62,622 nt of DNA from SAR202 cluster bacterium (GTDB lineage Bacteria; Chloroflexota; Dehalococcoidia; Lucifugimonadales; UBA826): the NCBI GenBank assembly GCA_022447825.1, contig JAKUTY010000007.1, forward strand, positions 1 to 62,622, given 5' to 3'. The position numbers were made by a program, and so were the translations under genes. This document shows positions 43,106-52,479 of this stretch, piece after piece. The notes under the pieces are model-generated. The model made no database searches, was not told where the DNA came from, and saw nothing but the letters and a program-made list of their open reading frames with translations. Every line of letters begins with the position of its first letter. Position 1 is the first letter of the stretch.

Positions 43106-45310
43106 ATGAATAATCCTTTAATTACATCCTTGAATTCAGAACAACAATTAGCAGTAGAAACAACTGAAGGACCCGTATTAGTTATAGCAGGACCAGGAAG
43201 TGGTAAAACTCGAGTAATTACAACCAGAGTCTCACATCTAATCAATAATGGAGTTAATCCTTTTAATATAGGAGTTTTAACTTTCACGAATAAAGCGGCT
43301 AAAGAAATTAAAGAAAGACTAGAAAATGAATTCCATCTAGACTCACATAATCTCACAACAGGAACATTCCATTCATTTTGTTCAAAGGTATTAAGACAAC
43401 ACGGTTCAATAATTGGAATACCGAACAATTTTGTGATTTTTGATGATGGAGATCAGATAGATGCAATTAAAAGAAGTTTATTAGAATTAGAATTAGACCC
43501 AAAACAATTTTCACCCAGAGTAATGTTATCCATAATCTCTAATGCAAAAAGTGAACTTAAAAACTATGAGACTTTTCAGCTTAACAAATCAAATTATTTT
43601 GATGAAAAAGTTGGACAAGTCTACGAAAGATATTCAGAAATATTACAGAATAGCTCAGCACTAGATTTTGATGATCTTTTGATGAATACTCATAAGTTAT
43701 TCGATTCTCAACCTCAAATTTCTGAAAAATATGACAACAGATTTGATTACTTTATGGTTGATGAATTTCAAGATACAAATATAGCCCAATATCAAATCAC
43801 AAAACTCATTTGTAATAAAAAACAAAACTTATGTGTAGTAGGAGATCCAGATCAATCTATATACTCATGGCGAAATGCAGATATTAGAAATATTTTAAGC
43901 TTTCAAAAAGATTACCCAAAAACCAAAATCATCTCTTTAGAGCAAAATTATAGGTCTACTAAAACTATTTTAAATGCTGCACAAAAAGTAATTGAAAAAA
44001 ATGATCAAAGAGTTGATAAAAAATTATGGACATCTAATGATCAAGGATCAATGATTTCTGTTTTAGAAGGATATGATCAAGATGAAGAGGCCCAAATCAC
44101 ATTATCTGAAATCAAAACTCTGATTCAATCAAAAAAATATGACCTTTCTGACATTGCAATCATGTATAGGGTAAACGCCCAATCCAGGGCTTTAGAAATG
44201 GCATGCCAAAGAAACTCTATCCCATATCAATTAATAGGTGGTATTAAGTTTTACCATAGAAAAGAAATTAAAGACTTAATTGCATATTTAAGGATAATTT
44301 TAAATCCTAATGATGACATTAGTTTAGCTAGAGTGATAAATACCCCAACTAGAGGAATTGGTAAAAAAAGTATAGATGAAATCAATAGGATTTCATCCAT
44401 ACACAATCAGAGCTTTTACCAAACAATTATCAATATTTGCAATGAATCTAGCAGCCCTCAACCTCAAATAGGTACAAGAGGACTCACATCTATTAAAAAT
44501 TTCTACAAGATTATTGACAACTTAATAAAGATGTCTCAAAAAATTAACCTACTAAATTTAATAGATGAAATATTAGATGTAACTGGGTATGAAAAATTTC
44601 TACTCAATGACGAACAAATGGAAGAACGATTTGAAAATATTGATGAATTCAAAACTTCTGCAAGTACATACATGGAACTTTCCACAACTGAAGCTTTAAA
44701 CGAGTTTCTAGAAAGTATCAGTTTAGTTGCTGATATTGATAATTTTGATGCTGAAGAACATGCTTTAACTCTAATAACTCTTCATCAGTCAAAGGGACTA
44801 GAATTCCCAATAGTATTCATGGTTGGAATGGAAGAAAATCTTCTCCCACACAGAAGAGCTATTGAATCAGGGGAACCCCATGAATTAGAAGAAGAAAGAA
44901 GATTATGCTATGTGGGAATGACTAGAGCAAAAGACAAATTATTCATGTTGAAATGTTTCAGAAGAGCTTTTCAGGGATCATATGAACCCAGTTTACCATC
45001 AAGATTTTTATCTGATCTACCTAAAGAGAATATTATTTTCGGTACCTCATCTAAATTTAACTCCACACCAGAAATCAAACCCGTTAGAAAAAGAATCATA
45101 AATGCTGATAATCAATCTATACATAATAATTTAATCTCTTCCAATGATATTTTTTCTCCAGGTGATAAAGTGATTCATAAGACCTTTGGTGAAGGTATAA
45201 TAACTAGCTCAAAACAAGTTTCAAATGATTATGAACTAACCATTGCATTTAAAAACTCTGGAGGAATTAAAAAACTATTAGCCAGCTTAGCAAATCTCTC
45301 CAAAGTGTAA
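43106..45310 (+). CDS. pcrA: UvrD/PcrA-type DNA helicase
   Basis: This 734-residue superfamily 1 helicase has the Q-like LNSEQQLAVE, Walker A GPGSGKTRVITTR near 30, TFTNKAAKEIKERL motif Ia, FMVDEFQDTN (motif II) near 215, GDPDQSIYSWRNA near 248, the EQNYRST motif and LITLHQSKGLEFP near 554. The ending GDKVIHKTFGEGIITS is the PcrA-type Tudor-like domain that binds RNA polymerase. It unwinds DNA 3' to 5' in nucleotide excision and mismatch repair and clears stalled polymerase. Start ATG 43106 has little Shine-Dalgarno and is close behind speE. Confidence 0.93.
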   Translation: MNNPLITSLNSEQQLAVETTEGPVLVIAGPGSGKTRVITTRVSHLINNGVNPFNIGVLTFTNKAAKEIKERLENEFHLDSHNLTTGTFHSFCSKVLRQHGSIIGIPNNFVIFDDGDQIDAIKRSLLELELDPKQFSPRVMLSIISNAKSELKNYETFQLNKSNYFDEKVGQVYERYSEILQNSSALDFDDLLMNTHKLFDSQPQISEKYDNRFDYFMVDEFQDTNIAQYQITKLICNKKQNLCVVGDPDQSIYSWRNADIRNILSFQKDYPKTKIISLEQNYRSTKTILNAAQKVIEKNDQRVDKKLWTSNDQGSMISVLEGYDQDEEAQITLSEIKTLIQSKKYDLSDIAIMYRVNAQSRALEMACQRNSIPYQLIGGIKFYHRKEIKDLIAYLRIILNPNDDISLARVINTPTRGIGKKSIDEINRISSIHNQSFYQTIINICNESSSPQPQIGTRGLTSIKNFYKIIDNLIKMSQKINLLNLIDEILDVTGYEKFLLNDEQMEERFENIDEFKTSASTYMELSTTEALNEFLESISLVADIDNFDAEEHALTLITLHQSKGLEFPIVFMVGMEENLLPHRRAIESGEPHELEEERRLCYVGMTRAKDKLFMLKCFRRAFQGSYEPSLPSRFLSDLPKENIIFGTSSKFNSTPEIKPVRKRIINADNQSIHNNLISSNDIFSPGDKVIHKTFGEGIITSSKQVSNDYELTIAFKNSGGIKKLLASLANLSKV

Positions 45311-45375
45311 ATTCTTGACACAGAGGTAATGTGTTCATAAACTTCTCGGAATAAACAAATCAACAGAGGAATTCA

Positions 45376-45855
45376 ATGGCAGAATCAGAATCAGTAATAA
45401 CCCAAGAAATGAAAGATGCTATTGGAGTTGAATCAAAGCCAACAGTATATTCAATTGAAAAAAATGCAGTAATGCGTTTTGCGCAAGCTATAGGTGATAC
45501 TAATCCTATTTTCACAGATGAAGATAAAGCTAGTAAAACTCCTTACAAAGGCATGATTGCTCCTCCAACTTTCTTAAGATCTATGCAACATGTATCAACT
45601 GGAGAAGATGAAAGCAGAATAAAGTCTCCATACCCTGCAAATGTAGATGGAGGAAGTGAATGGGAGTATTTTGAGCCAATTAGAGTAGGAGACACAATCA
45701 CTTCTACTACATATTTAGCAGACATTCATGAACGTCAAGGCGGTAAATTTGGAAATATGCTAATAATGATTAGAGAAACCAAATACATTAATCAATCTAA
45801 AAAAACTGTAGCTTTACAAAGAACCACAGGAATAAGCTACCAACCACAAGACTAA
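45376..45855 (+). CDS. MaoC-like hydratase, N-terminal (FAS1-like) half
   Basis: This is a 159-residue hot-dog protein. VYSIEKNAVMRFAQAIGDTNPIF is near 25-47 and YKGMIAPPTFLRSM near 57, with the D-x-N-P of the catalytic region near 43. Such proteins pair with a second MaoC subunit to form a heteromeric (R)-enoyl-CoA or beta-hydroxyacyl dehydratase. The next gene, ten bases on, encodes that partner. GAGGAA precedes the start. The substrate is unknown. Confidence 0.88.
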   Translation: MAESESVITQEMKDAIGVESKPTVYSIEKNAVMRFAQAIGDTNPIFTDEDKASKTPYKGMIAPPTFLRSMQHVSTGEDESRIKSPYPANVDGGSEWEYFEPIRVGDTITSTTYLADIHERQGGKFGNMLIMIRETKYINQSKKTVALQRTTGISYQPQD

Positions 45856-45865
45856 GGAGCAAATT

Positions 45866-46294
45866 ATGAATCAAACATATTTTGAAGATGTAGAAATCGG
45901 ATCAGAAGTACCAACTCTAAGAAAAGACCCCACACCACAACAATTAGTTAAATATGCGGGAGCATCTGGTGACTTTTATCAAATACACTACGACGTAGAA
46001 TATGCAAACAACAATGGATTACCTGGAATCATTCTACATGGCGCATTAAAGAATGCTTTTCTTGGTCAATTGATGACAGATTATGTTGGACATCACGGAT
46101 CTCTCAAAAAATTATCTTGCCAATACAGAGGAATGGACGTGCCAGGTAACCCTGTTTATGCAAAAGGAACAGTAGTAAAAAAATACGTTGAAAACGGCGA
46201 AAATCTTGTAGAATGCGAAATTTGGCTAGAAAACCATGAAGGCCAAAAAACTACTCCAGGATATGCAATCGTATCATTACCTGAAAAAAGTTAA
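45866..46294 (+). CDS. MaoC-like hydratase, C-terminal half partner
   Basis: This 142-residue hot-dog protein has the hydratase-2 catalytic motif YAGASGDFYQIHYDVEYANNNGLPGIILHG near 31-61, including the Asp and His of D-x4-H. It fits the second subunit of a heteromeric (R)-specific hydratase. The preceding gene supplies the other half. AAGGAG lies seven bases upstream. A terminator follows 14 bases after the stop. Confidence 0.9.
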   Translation: MNQTYFEDVEIGSEVPTLRKDPTPQQLVKYAGASGDFYQIHYDVEYANNNGLPGIILHGALKNAFLGQLMTDYVGHHGSLKKLSCQYRGMDVPGNPVYAKGTVVKKYVENGENLVECEIWLENHEGQKTTPGYAIVSLPEKS

Positions 46295-46307
46295 GGGTTA
46301 ATTACAT

Positions 46308-46343
46308 AACAAAAAAAGGGCTGAAAACAGCCCTTTTTTTGTT
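46308..46343. terminator. Bidirectional terminator between the MaoC pair and korB
   Basis: A perfect 16 bp stem (46308-46323 with 46328-46343) has a GGGCTG/CAGCCC top, a 4-base loop AAAA, and runs of A on the left and T on the right. It therefore works on both strands and serves the convergent MaoC and korB transcripts. Confidence 0.94.
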
Positions 46344-46361
46344 TCAAACAATTTACTTGTA

Positions 46362-47228
46362 TTAGATTGAAAACCCATCTACTAAAGAATTAATAGACTT
46401 CATTTGTTTAACTCCTACAGTGTTATGGGCTCTATCATCAAAAGTTTCTCTAGTATCATCTTTATAGATCAAGCCCAAAGGAATTCCATCAGCATTTAAC
46501 AGCTCTTGAGCTGCTAGAATATCTGTAGGATCATGCCCTTCTGGAATATCATAAGCCAAAGGGGCTATACCTTTGGTTGGATTACCTTTTAATGCTTCGT
46601 AAGTGTTGTTATATTCGGTACATGGTGATTGAACATGAACAATTGCAAAACCAGGGTGATTCATTGCATCATATACTAGAGATGATAAGTCCTTTACTTT
46701 GCTAGACATCATAGAAGCAATATATGAAACTCCAAATGACAAGTAAGTTCGAAGGGGATTTAATTTCCCTTCAATTTTTCCATAAGGAGTAGAAGTTGTA
46801 ATAGCACCCAATTCACTAGTCGGAGAACTCTGCCCTTTGGTCAAACCATAAACACCATTATCCATTACTACAGAAGTGATATTTAAGTTTCTTTGAGCCT
46901 GAGGACCTATATGTTCCATTCCAATTCCTAGGAAATCTCCATCTCCGGCTACTGTAAGTACATTTAGTTCAGGATTAGCCATTTTGATGCCAAATGCTAA
47001 AGGCAAAGATCTACCATGAATTCCATTAATACCAAATCGTTGTTCTTTCTCTAACATATGAACCATATTCCCTGAACATCCAATTCCTGCTACAACAACA
47101 GTTTTGTTAACAGGTTGTTCATTTTCAGTAACATGTTGTACTAGTGCACCCTCTATACCTCTACGAACTCCAAAATCACCACAACCAGGACACCATTTAA
47201 AATCATATTCAGGATTTTTTAAGGTCAT
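46362..47228 (-). CDS. korB: 2-oxoacid:ferredoxin oxidoreductase, beta subunit
   Basis: This is a 288-residue TPP-binding subunit. It starts with FKWCPGCGDFGVRRGIEGAL (Cys pair near 13-16), has GIGCSGNMVHML near 49, and the TPP/Mg motif VAGDGDFLGIG near 92. The later SSPTSELGAITTSTPYGK and HPGFAIVHVQSPCTEYNN are typical. With the alpha/gamma subunit it oxidises 2-oxoglutarate or a related 2-oxoacid to acyl-CoA, CO2 and reduced ferredoxin. The Shine-Dalgarno (GGAG) lies in the last codons of korA, so both are made together. Confidence 0.92.
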   Translation of the reverse strand: MTLKNPEYDFKWCPGCGDFGVRRGIEGALVQHVTENEQPVNKTVVVAGIGCSGNMVHMLEKEQRFGINGIHGRSLPLAFGIKMANPELNVLTVAGDGDFLGIGMEHIGPQAQRNLNITSVVMDNGVYGLTKGQSSPTSELGAITTSTPYGKIEGKLNPLRTYLSFGVSYIASMMSSKVKDLSSLVYDAMNHPGFAIVHVQSPCTEYNNTYEALKGNPTKGIAPLAYDIPEGHDPTDILAAQELLNADGIPLGLIYKDDTRETFDDRAHNTVGVKQMKSINSLVDGFSI

Positions 47229-47230
47229 AT

Positions 47231-48940
47231 CTATACTCCAACTTTAATCTGATTACTAACTAAGTTCTTAATTTCAGTAACTAAATGTCTTACCTTGAAT
47301 GGTAATCCAGTATATTGAGTGATTGCCTTAGCATTAATTCCTTCAGATCGTAAATATGAAGCATATTGCCCCATATAATTCAATTCAGGAACTATAACTA
47401 AATCTTTTTGCCGCAACGCTTCTATCATTTCAGGAGGCATAGGGTGAATAAACATAGTGTAATACCAAGATAAGTCTATTCCATCTGCTACCAATTGATT
47501 ATATGCATCTAAAGCTGGACCTTTAGTACCTCCCCATGGCACTAAAGCAATAGAAGCATCTGAATTTTGAGATTCAAAGCTTCCATCTTTTAGTAAATCT
47601 AATTTACTAAACCTTCTTTCAGTCATTTGAATGTGCCTAGAAGGCAAGTGAGTTGTGTCACCCATGGCATCATGCTCACTACCATTAGCTACGTAACTGC
47701 CTGATTGACCTGGAATAGGCATAGGAGACAATTCAAATCCATCATATCGTAAATACCCATTATTACCTTGGTAAACTTGACGAGTCTCTCCTAAATCAGT
47801 AGAAAGATCTGGTTTAGGTATATTCTGATTTCTTTCTGACAATGCCATTTCACTTAGTAAAACTACTGGCCCTTGATATCGTTCAGCCCAATTAACAGAC
47901 ATTAAACCTGCATAAAAACATTCTTCTACAGTTCCTGGGGCTATCACAGGCATCTTCAAGTCTCCATGCCCTGGATAAAGAGCTGTTAACAAATCTGATT
48001 GTTCGGTTTTAGTGGGTAATCCTGTTGACGGCCCACCTCTTTGTACATTCACAACGCCGCATGGAATTTCAGCCATCCAAGCTAAACCTATACCTTCACC
48101 CATTAATGAAAAACCAGGCCCTGCAGTACTAGTCATAGCTTTTTTGCCCGCATATCCAGCCCCTACAAGACTAGTAATAGATTCAATTTCTGAAGAAGAT
48201 TGATATACAAACTTCCCTTCTCCCACCAAGTTAGCTTCCATCCATAACAAAATAGGGGTAGCTGGTGATATAGGGTAACCAATAAATACTTCTAACCCTG
48301 CTGCAACAGCCCCTAAACTAATAGCTTGGTTTCCATTTATTAATATTTGATCTCCTTCAGGTTTGATAGCATCAGCCAATTCGCCTAAATTAAAACCACT
48401 GGTTTTTGCTTCTTCAAAACCTAAACCTAACGCCATATTATTGGAATCAATTATCTGGGCATCACTTGGACGACCCCTCGTATATTTTTCACGGTTAAAA
48501 TCTTCTAGAATATTAATGGGTAGATCAACCAATTGGGCTAATGCCCCCATCACAACAAAGTTTGCTGCTCTGTTATTTCCAGTTTGTTTGGCTAATTCTG
48601 CAAAATCCAATCCTAGTGCTTGATCTGAATTTTCAACAGAGAAGTCACCTGAGTTATATACAATTACACCATCATCTCCTACATCATCCTTATGATTGTT
48701 GTAGGCATCTTCATTGAAAGCTACCAGAACATCTAAATCATCACCAGAACTTAATACTGTAGTAGTTGAAATTCTTGTTTGAGTCCAAGTAGGTCCCCCA
48801 CGAATTTGAGAAGGGAAAGTAGAAAATGTTTGAACATAATAGCCTGATTGTGCCATAGCTTGCGCTAGTCCCTCAGCAGATGTTACAACTCCTTGACCAC
48901 CCTCTCCTGCAAACCTAACAACAAAGTCTTGCTTCTTCAA
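47231..48940 (-). CDS. korA: 2-oxoacid:ferredoxin oxidoreductase, fused gamma-alpha subunit
   Basis: The start chosen is TTG 48940, because GGGAG lies six bases before it; the TTG at 48946 would touch that site. The 569 residues begin with a gamma domain (FVVRFAGEGGQGVVTSAEGLA, FPSQIRGGPTWTQTRIS) and continue into the alpha subunit (GYPISPATPILLWME, TSTAGPGFSLMGEGIG, NVQRGGPSTGLPTKTEQSDL). The last motif supports a 2-oxoglutarate or general KorA type. There is no delta ferredoxin domain, so a separate ferredoxin must accept the electrons. Such reduced ferredoxin could feed the FTR found near 3.6 kb (inference). The gene is preceded by about 190 AT-rich non-coding bases that probably hold its promoter. 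Confidence 0.92.
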   Translation of the reverse strand: MKKQDFVVRFAGEGGQGVVTSAEGLAQAMAQSGYYVQTFSTFPSQIRGGPTWTQTRISTTTVLSSGDDLDVLVAFNEDAYNNHKDDVGDDGVIVYNSGDFSVENSDQALGLDFAELAKQTGNNRAANFVVMGALAQLVDLPINILEDFNREKYTRGRPSDAQIIDSNNMALGLGFEEAKTSGFNLGELADAIKPEGDQILINGNQAISLGAVAAGLEVFIGYPISPATPILLWMEANLVGEGKFVYQSSSEIESITSLVGAGYAGKKAMTSTAGPGFSLMGEGIGLAWMAEIPCGVVNVQRGGPSTGLPTKTEQSDLLTALYPGHGDLKMPVIAPGTVEECFYAGLMSVNWAERYQGPVVLLSEMALSERNQNIPKPDLSTDLGETRQVYQGNNGYLRYDGFELSPMPIPGQSGSYVANGSEHDAMGDTTHLPSRHIQMTERRFSKLDLLKDGSFESQNSDASIALVPWGGTKGPALDAYNQLVADGIDLSWYYTMFIHPMPPEMIEALRQKDLVIVPELNYMGQYASYLRSEGINAKAITQYTGLPFKVRHLVTEIKNLVSNQIKVGV

Positions 48941-49138
48941 AATCAACTCCCTTGAATCTGATAATACAGATAAAAATTTATAGCTTCAAAATTCTCACTC
49001 AAAGTCATTTAACAATGAGTATTGTGTCTTAAATAAATCGCGGCACAATATATTTTATTTCGTTTGCAATTTTACCTTACAAACACTTTTATCGAAACAG
49101 AATATATCAACCTTTTTTTTTATATGTCAATCATTAAA

Positions 49139-49813
49139 TCAATCAGAAGTAATAGTATAAAAACAAAAAGGTCCAATAATAAAATAAATCAAATCAAAAA
49201 CTATGACCAAATTGATCCAATTAATGCTCTCAGAAAGAGGTAAATCAATTAATAAATTAGACGTAATATTCACAGCACATAAAATTATGGGAATTACTAT
49301 CGGCAAAAACAAAATTGGCAACAAAATTTCTTGAGCACGAGAATTAACTGAAATTACTGAAAACACTGTCCCAACCAATGAAAACCCTAAAATACAGGGA
49401 ACTGAAATAAAAAACACAGACATTAAAGGTGAATTCAAATCATACAAAACTGTTAAAAGAATCAATAAAATTAATTCTATTGCAATCAGATATATTGCTG
49501 TTGCAAAAGATTTCCCCCAAAATATAGCCTCTCTACTCATAGGAGAAATTAAAAGAGCTTTCATCATCCCATTTTGCATCTCAAGTTGCATTGTTCTATT
49601 AATAATTATTACTCCAGAAAATGTAATAGACACCCACAATATTGCCGGTACAACAATGTAAACCATTTCAGGAGAAGGATTAAATGCAAAATTAAAAATC
49701 AAAATTTCTAAAATAGTGAAAATTAATACAGACGTAAATATTTCTTTTGAACGAATTTCTAATAAAAAATCCTTATATAAAACAATCCAAATGTGATGAA
49801 TTAAGGATTTCAT
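49139..49813 (-). CDS. ccmB: CcmB-like haem exporter permease
   Basis: This 224-residue integral membrane protein with about six helices resembles CcmB: HIWIVLYKDFLLEIRSKEIFTSVLIFTILEILIFNFAF at the start and FSGVIIINRTMQLEMQNGMMKALLISPMSREAIFWGK in the second helix region. With CcmA it forms the ABC unit of cytochrome c maturation system I. The start overlaps the ATPase stop (ATGA). No other ccm genes (ccmC, ccmE, ccmF) lie in the window, so a haem role is likely but not proven. Confidence 0.8.
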   Translation of the reverse strand: MKSLIHHIWIVLYKDFLLEIRSKEIFTSVLIFTILEILIFNFAFNPSPEMVYIVVPAILWVSITFSGVIIINRTMQLEMQNGMMKALLISPMSREAIFWGKSFATAIYLIAIELILLILLTVLYDLNSPLMSVFFISVPCILGFSLVGTVFSVISVNSRAQEILLPILFLPIVIPIILCAVNITSNLLIDLPLSESINWINLVIVFDLIYFIIGPFCFYTITSD

Positions 49814-50466
49814 TGTTGAATTAACCTGTTTTTTTCTATTAAAAAATTTAGTGAAAATTTTTCTAACATTTTGAAATCATTATGCGTAGCGACAATCGCA
49901 CATCCACCATTATTTAAAAAATCACCCAAAATAGAAAAAAATATCTCTAAAGATTTTTGATCCAATCCTGTTTCCGGTTCATCTAATAATAAAATTTGAG
50001 GATTATGCATTAACGAGCGTGCCAATCCCACTCTTTTCTGAAAGCCATGAGACAAGTGATGAATTTTGTGATTTAAATGTTTATTCAGTTCAAGTTTATC
50101 AACCCAATAATCAATTTGATTCCCAAAATCTGGAATCGAATAAACTTTTGCAAAAAAATGGAGGTTTTCTTCTACAGTCAGTCGGTCATACAGCATAGGA
50201 AGATGATCTAAAACTCCTAATGATTTTCTAAAATCCTGCAAATTTTTCTTAGAATTGAGACCTTTATAAAAGATTGTTCCAGAATCTGCACTCATATGTG
50301 TAGACAAAATTGACAACAACGTGGATTTACCAGAACCATTCATACCACGAACTATAGCTACTTGATTTTGCATTACAGAAAAAGATATATCGTGTAATAC
50401 TCTAGACCTACCAAAAGACTTATTTATAGAATCTACTTGAAGATATGGTTGTTTTGTATCAATCAT
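49810..50466 (-). CDS. ccmA: ABC transporter ATP-binding protein (CcmA-like)
   Basis: This 218-residue ATPase has Walker A RGMNGSGKSTLLSIL near 39-53, Q-loop SLGVLDHLPMLYDRLTVEENL, the ABC signature LSHGFQKRVGLARSL near 138, and Walker B ILLLDEPETGLD near 158. The short length and tight fusion to a CcmB-like gene support CcmA, which drives cytochrome c haem handling. The gene is divergent from queF with overlapping 5' regions, so regulatory space is limited. Confidence 0.82.
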   Translation of the reverse strand: MIDTKQPYLQVDSINKSFGRSRVLHDISFSVMQNQVAIVRGMNGSGKSTLLSILSTHMSADSGTIFYKGLNSKKNLQDFRKSLGVLDHLPMLYDRLTVEENLHFFAKVYSIPDFGNQIDYWVDKLELNKHLNHKIHHLSHGFQKRVGLARSLMHNPQILLLDEPETGLDQKSLEIFFSILGDFLNNGGCAIVATHNDFKMLEKFSLNFLIEKNRLIQQ

Positions 50467-50501
50467 TGTTTATAAATTTAAAATTTAATAAGGATATATT
50501 A

Positions 50502-50915
50502 ATGCCATCATTTGAAGACATAAGCCAAGAATACAACAATTTAGACGTAGAAGTTGAAATAAAATCTGAAAAAAGTATCAGGAGTGATCTTTTACTAGGA
50601 TTTGACTATGAATATTCTCAATCAGGAGCCGAAGTTATAATAGACAGTGATGAATTTACAGCAGTATGTCCTCTAACAGGATTACCTGATTTTGGAACAT
50701 TATTTATAAAATATGTGCCTAAAAACCTCTTAATTGAATTAAAATCACTCAAATACTATCTACTATCATATACAAATGTAGGTATCGTACAGGAACATGC
50801 TGCCAACAAAATACTAAATGATTTGATTGAAAAATATGATCCTGTATCAATCACTATAGAGTTAGATTATAAAATTCGAGGGGGCCTTCATACAGTTGTA
50901 AGTGTTTCAAATTAA
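50502..50915 (+). CDS. queF: NADPH-dependent 7-cyano-7-deazaguanine reductase (short QueF)
   Basis: ATG 50502 has AAGGA eight bases upstream and gives 137 residues. A longer frame from 50445 overlaps the ccmA start and is rejected. Active Cys56 sits in VCPLTGLPDFG with the Asp at 63, and ELKSLKYYLLSYTN near 86 and EHAANKILNDL near 107 follow. This single-domain (YkvM) form reduces the nitrile preQ0 to preQ1 on the path to the tRNA base queuosine. No preQ1 riboswitch fits upstream and no other queuosine genes are visible. Confidence 0.93.
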   Translation: MPSFEDISQEYNNLDVEVEIKSEKSIRSDLLLGFDYEYSQSGAEVIIDSDEFTAVCPLTGLPDFGTLFIKYVPKNLLIELKSLKYYLLSYTNVGIVQEHAANKILNDLIEKYDPVSITIELDYKIRGGLHTVVSVSN

Positions 50916-50980
50916 AATTAAATGCAGATTTATTTGATCGAATAATGTAAACTGCTCCAAATATCAAATCAGAGGACATC

Positions 50981-51751
50981 ATGACTAATTACGCAAGATT
51001 TTCCAACAAAAACAAAATTGCTTACGGAATTGTAGAAGGTGAACAAATCACTGAAATATCTAATTCCCCATTAGAAGCTTATAGCGTATTAAAAGAAACT
51101 CACAAATTAAATGACGTTAAGCTTCTATCTCCAGTAGAACCTAGTAAAATTATTGCGATCGGTCTAAATTACAAAAGTCACCTAGGTGATAGGCCTGGTC
51201 CCAAATCTCCTGAACCTTTTATCAAAGCACCAAACTCTGTAATTGGACATGGCGATGAAATTATTATTCCCAAAATTGCCCTTGAAGAGAAAGTCAAAAT
51301 TCAACCTGAAGCTGAATTAGCTGTAGTTATTGGAAAAGAATGCAAAAGTGCGACTCAGAGTAATGCATTAGATTACGTTTTTGCATACACTTGTGGAAAC
51401 GACGTTTCAGGCAGAGATTGGCAACGAAATGATCTCCAATGGACTCGAGCAAAATCCTCTGATACTTTCGCACCAATTGGTCCATGGATGACAACTAACC
51501 TTGACCCAACAAATATTCAAGTGATTTGCAGGGTAAATGGAGAAGAAAAACAAAACCAAAACACATCTGATCTGTTACATCCCCTTACTAAAATAATTGA
51601 GTACGTAAGTGCTGTCGTAACTTTATTGCCTGGTGACGTAATTATGACTGGAACACCCGGAACTCCAGGTGACATATTCCCAGGAGATGTAGTGGAAGTT
51701 GATATTAGTGGAGTGGGCGTTCTTTCTAACCCTGTGGTTGCAGAAAATTAA
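50981..51751 (+). CDS. Fumarylacetoacetate hydrolase family protein
   Basis: This is a 256-residue protein. KIIAIGLNYKSHLGD is near 62-76, the metal-binding PEAELAVVIGKECK near 105 supplies the acidic ligands, and YTCGNDVSGRDWQ near 133 and MTGTPGTPGDIFPGD near 226 are classic FAH family motifs. The family includes 2-hydroxyhepta-2,4-diene-1,7-dioate isomerase and acylpyruvases; the substrate is open. CAGAGGA lies upstream of the ATG. It converges with the ccdA gene with a four-base overlap. Confidence 0.9.
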   Translation: MTNYARFSNKNKIAYGIVEGEQITEISNSPLEAYSVLKETHKLNDVKLLSPVEPSKIIAIGLNYKSHLGDRPGPKSPEPFIKAPNSVIGHGDEIIIPKIALEEKVKIQPEAELAVVIGKECKSATQSNALDYVFAYTCGNDVSGRDWQRNDLQWTRAKSSDTFAPIGPWMTTNLDPTNIQVICRVNGEEKQNQNTSDLLHPLTKIIEYVSAVVTLLPGDVIMTGTPGTPGDIFPGDVVEVDISGVGVLSNPVVAEN

Positions 51752-52476
51752 AAAGAAAAGTTTTCTAATCTCAAAAAAAATAAATCACTTCCAGTTCCCA
51801 AAACCCAATAATAAATAATGTAAATACCAGAAATTATCATTGCAAATTTCCCTAATGAAGAAATTATTGGAGTAAGTCCGTTTACAATTTTCTGTATGGC
51901 TTCATCAAAAAACAGAACACCTAAAGTAACACCGGTAATAATGGTACCCATTCCCAAGCTATAAAAAACCATTCCCAAAAAAATATTCAGGAAATTTTCA
52001 GAAGAAACACCTACACCAATTATTATCCCAAGTGCCGCTAAAAATACAGGTAAAGCACAACTTATTGAAATCAATGCGTAGGCTATTCCAAACAAAAAAG
52101 TTTGAAAATTGCTACTAACATTACCAAATTGTAATGAAGAAAATAACCCAGAAGAAATTTTTGTATTACTTACCAACAAATAAACACCAAAAATCATTAT
52201 TAAGAAACCAATCATTACAGAAATCAAAGGTAAAAAAGATGCCACAAAAGTTCCACCTAAAATTAATACAAAAGATACAATAGCAAACACTAACAAAAAA
52301 CCTAACGTCATTAAGATACCCAGCATAGTTCCTCGATATAGCAAAGAGGAAAAAGAGTCATGAGATATTTTCTGATCTAATTGAAATCCTATGTAGGCAG
52401 GAAACATTGCAATTCCACATGGATTAAATGCTGCAACTGACCCTGCACTAAATGCAAAAAATAAAGTTAAGTCCAT
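51748..52476 (-). CDS. ccdA: CcdA/DsbD-like cytochrome c biogenesis membrane protein
   Basis: This 242-residue protein with about six helices contains FNPCGIAMFPAYIGFQL near 18-34 and ISISCALPVFLA near 132. The two Cys residues correspond to the redox pair of CcdA proteins. CcdA passes electrons from cytoplasmic thioredoxin across the membrane to periplasmic thiol proteins for cytochrome c haem attachment. In this genome a glutaredoxin/FTR relay could be one reductant (inference). It lies two bases after a small hypothetical gene and close to the ccmAB genes. Confidence 0.87.
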   Translation of the reverse strand: MDLTLFFAFSAGSVAAFNPCGIAMFPAYIGFQLDQKISHDSFSSLLYRGTMLGILMTLGFLLVFAIVSFVLILGGTFVASFLPLISVMIGFLIMIFGVYLLVSNTKISSGLFSSLQFGNVSSNFQTFLFGIAYALISISCALPVFLAALGIIIGVGVSSENFLNIFLGMVFYSLGMGTIITGVTLGVLFFDEAIQKIVNGLTPIISSLGKFAMIISGIYIIYYWVLGTGSDLFFLRLENFSF

Positions 52477-52479
52477 AAT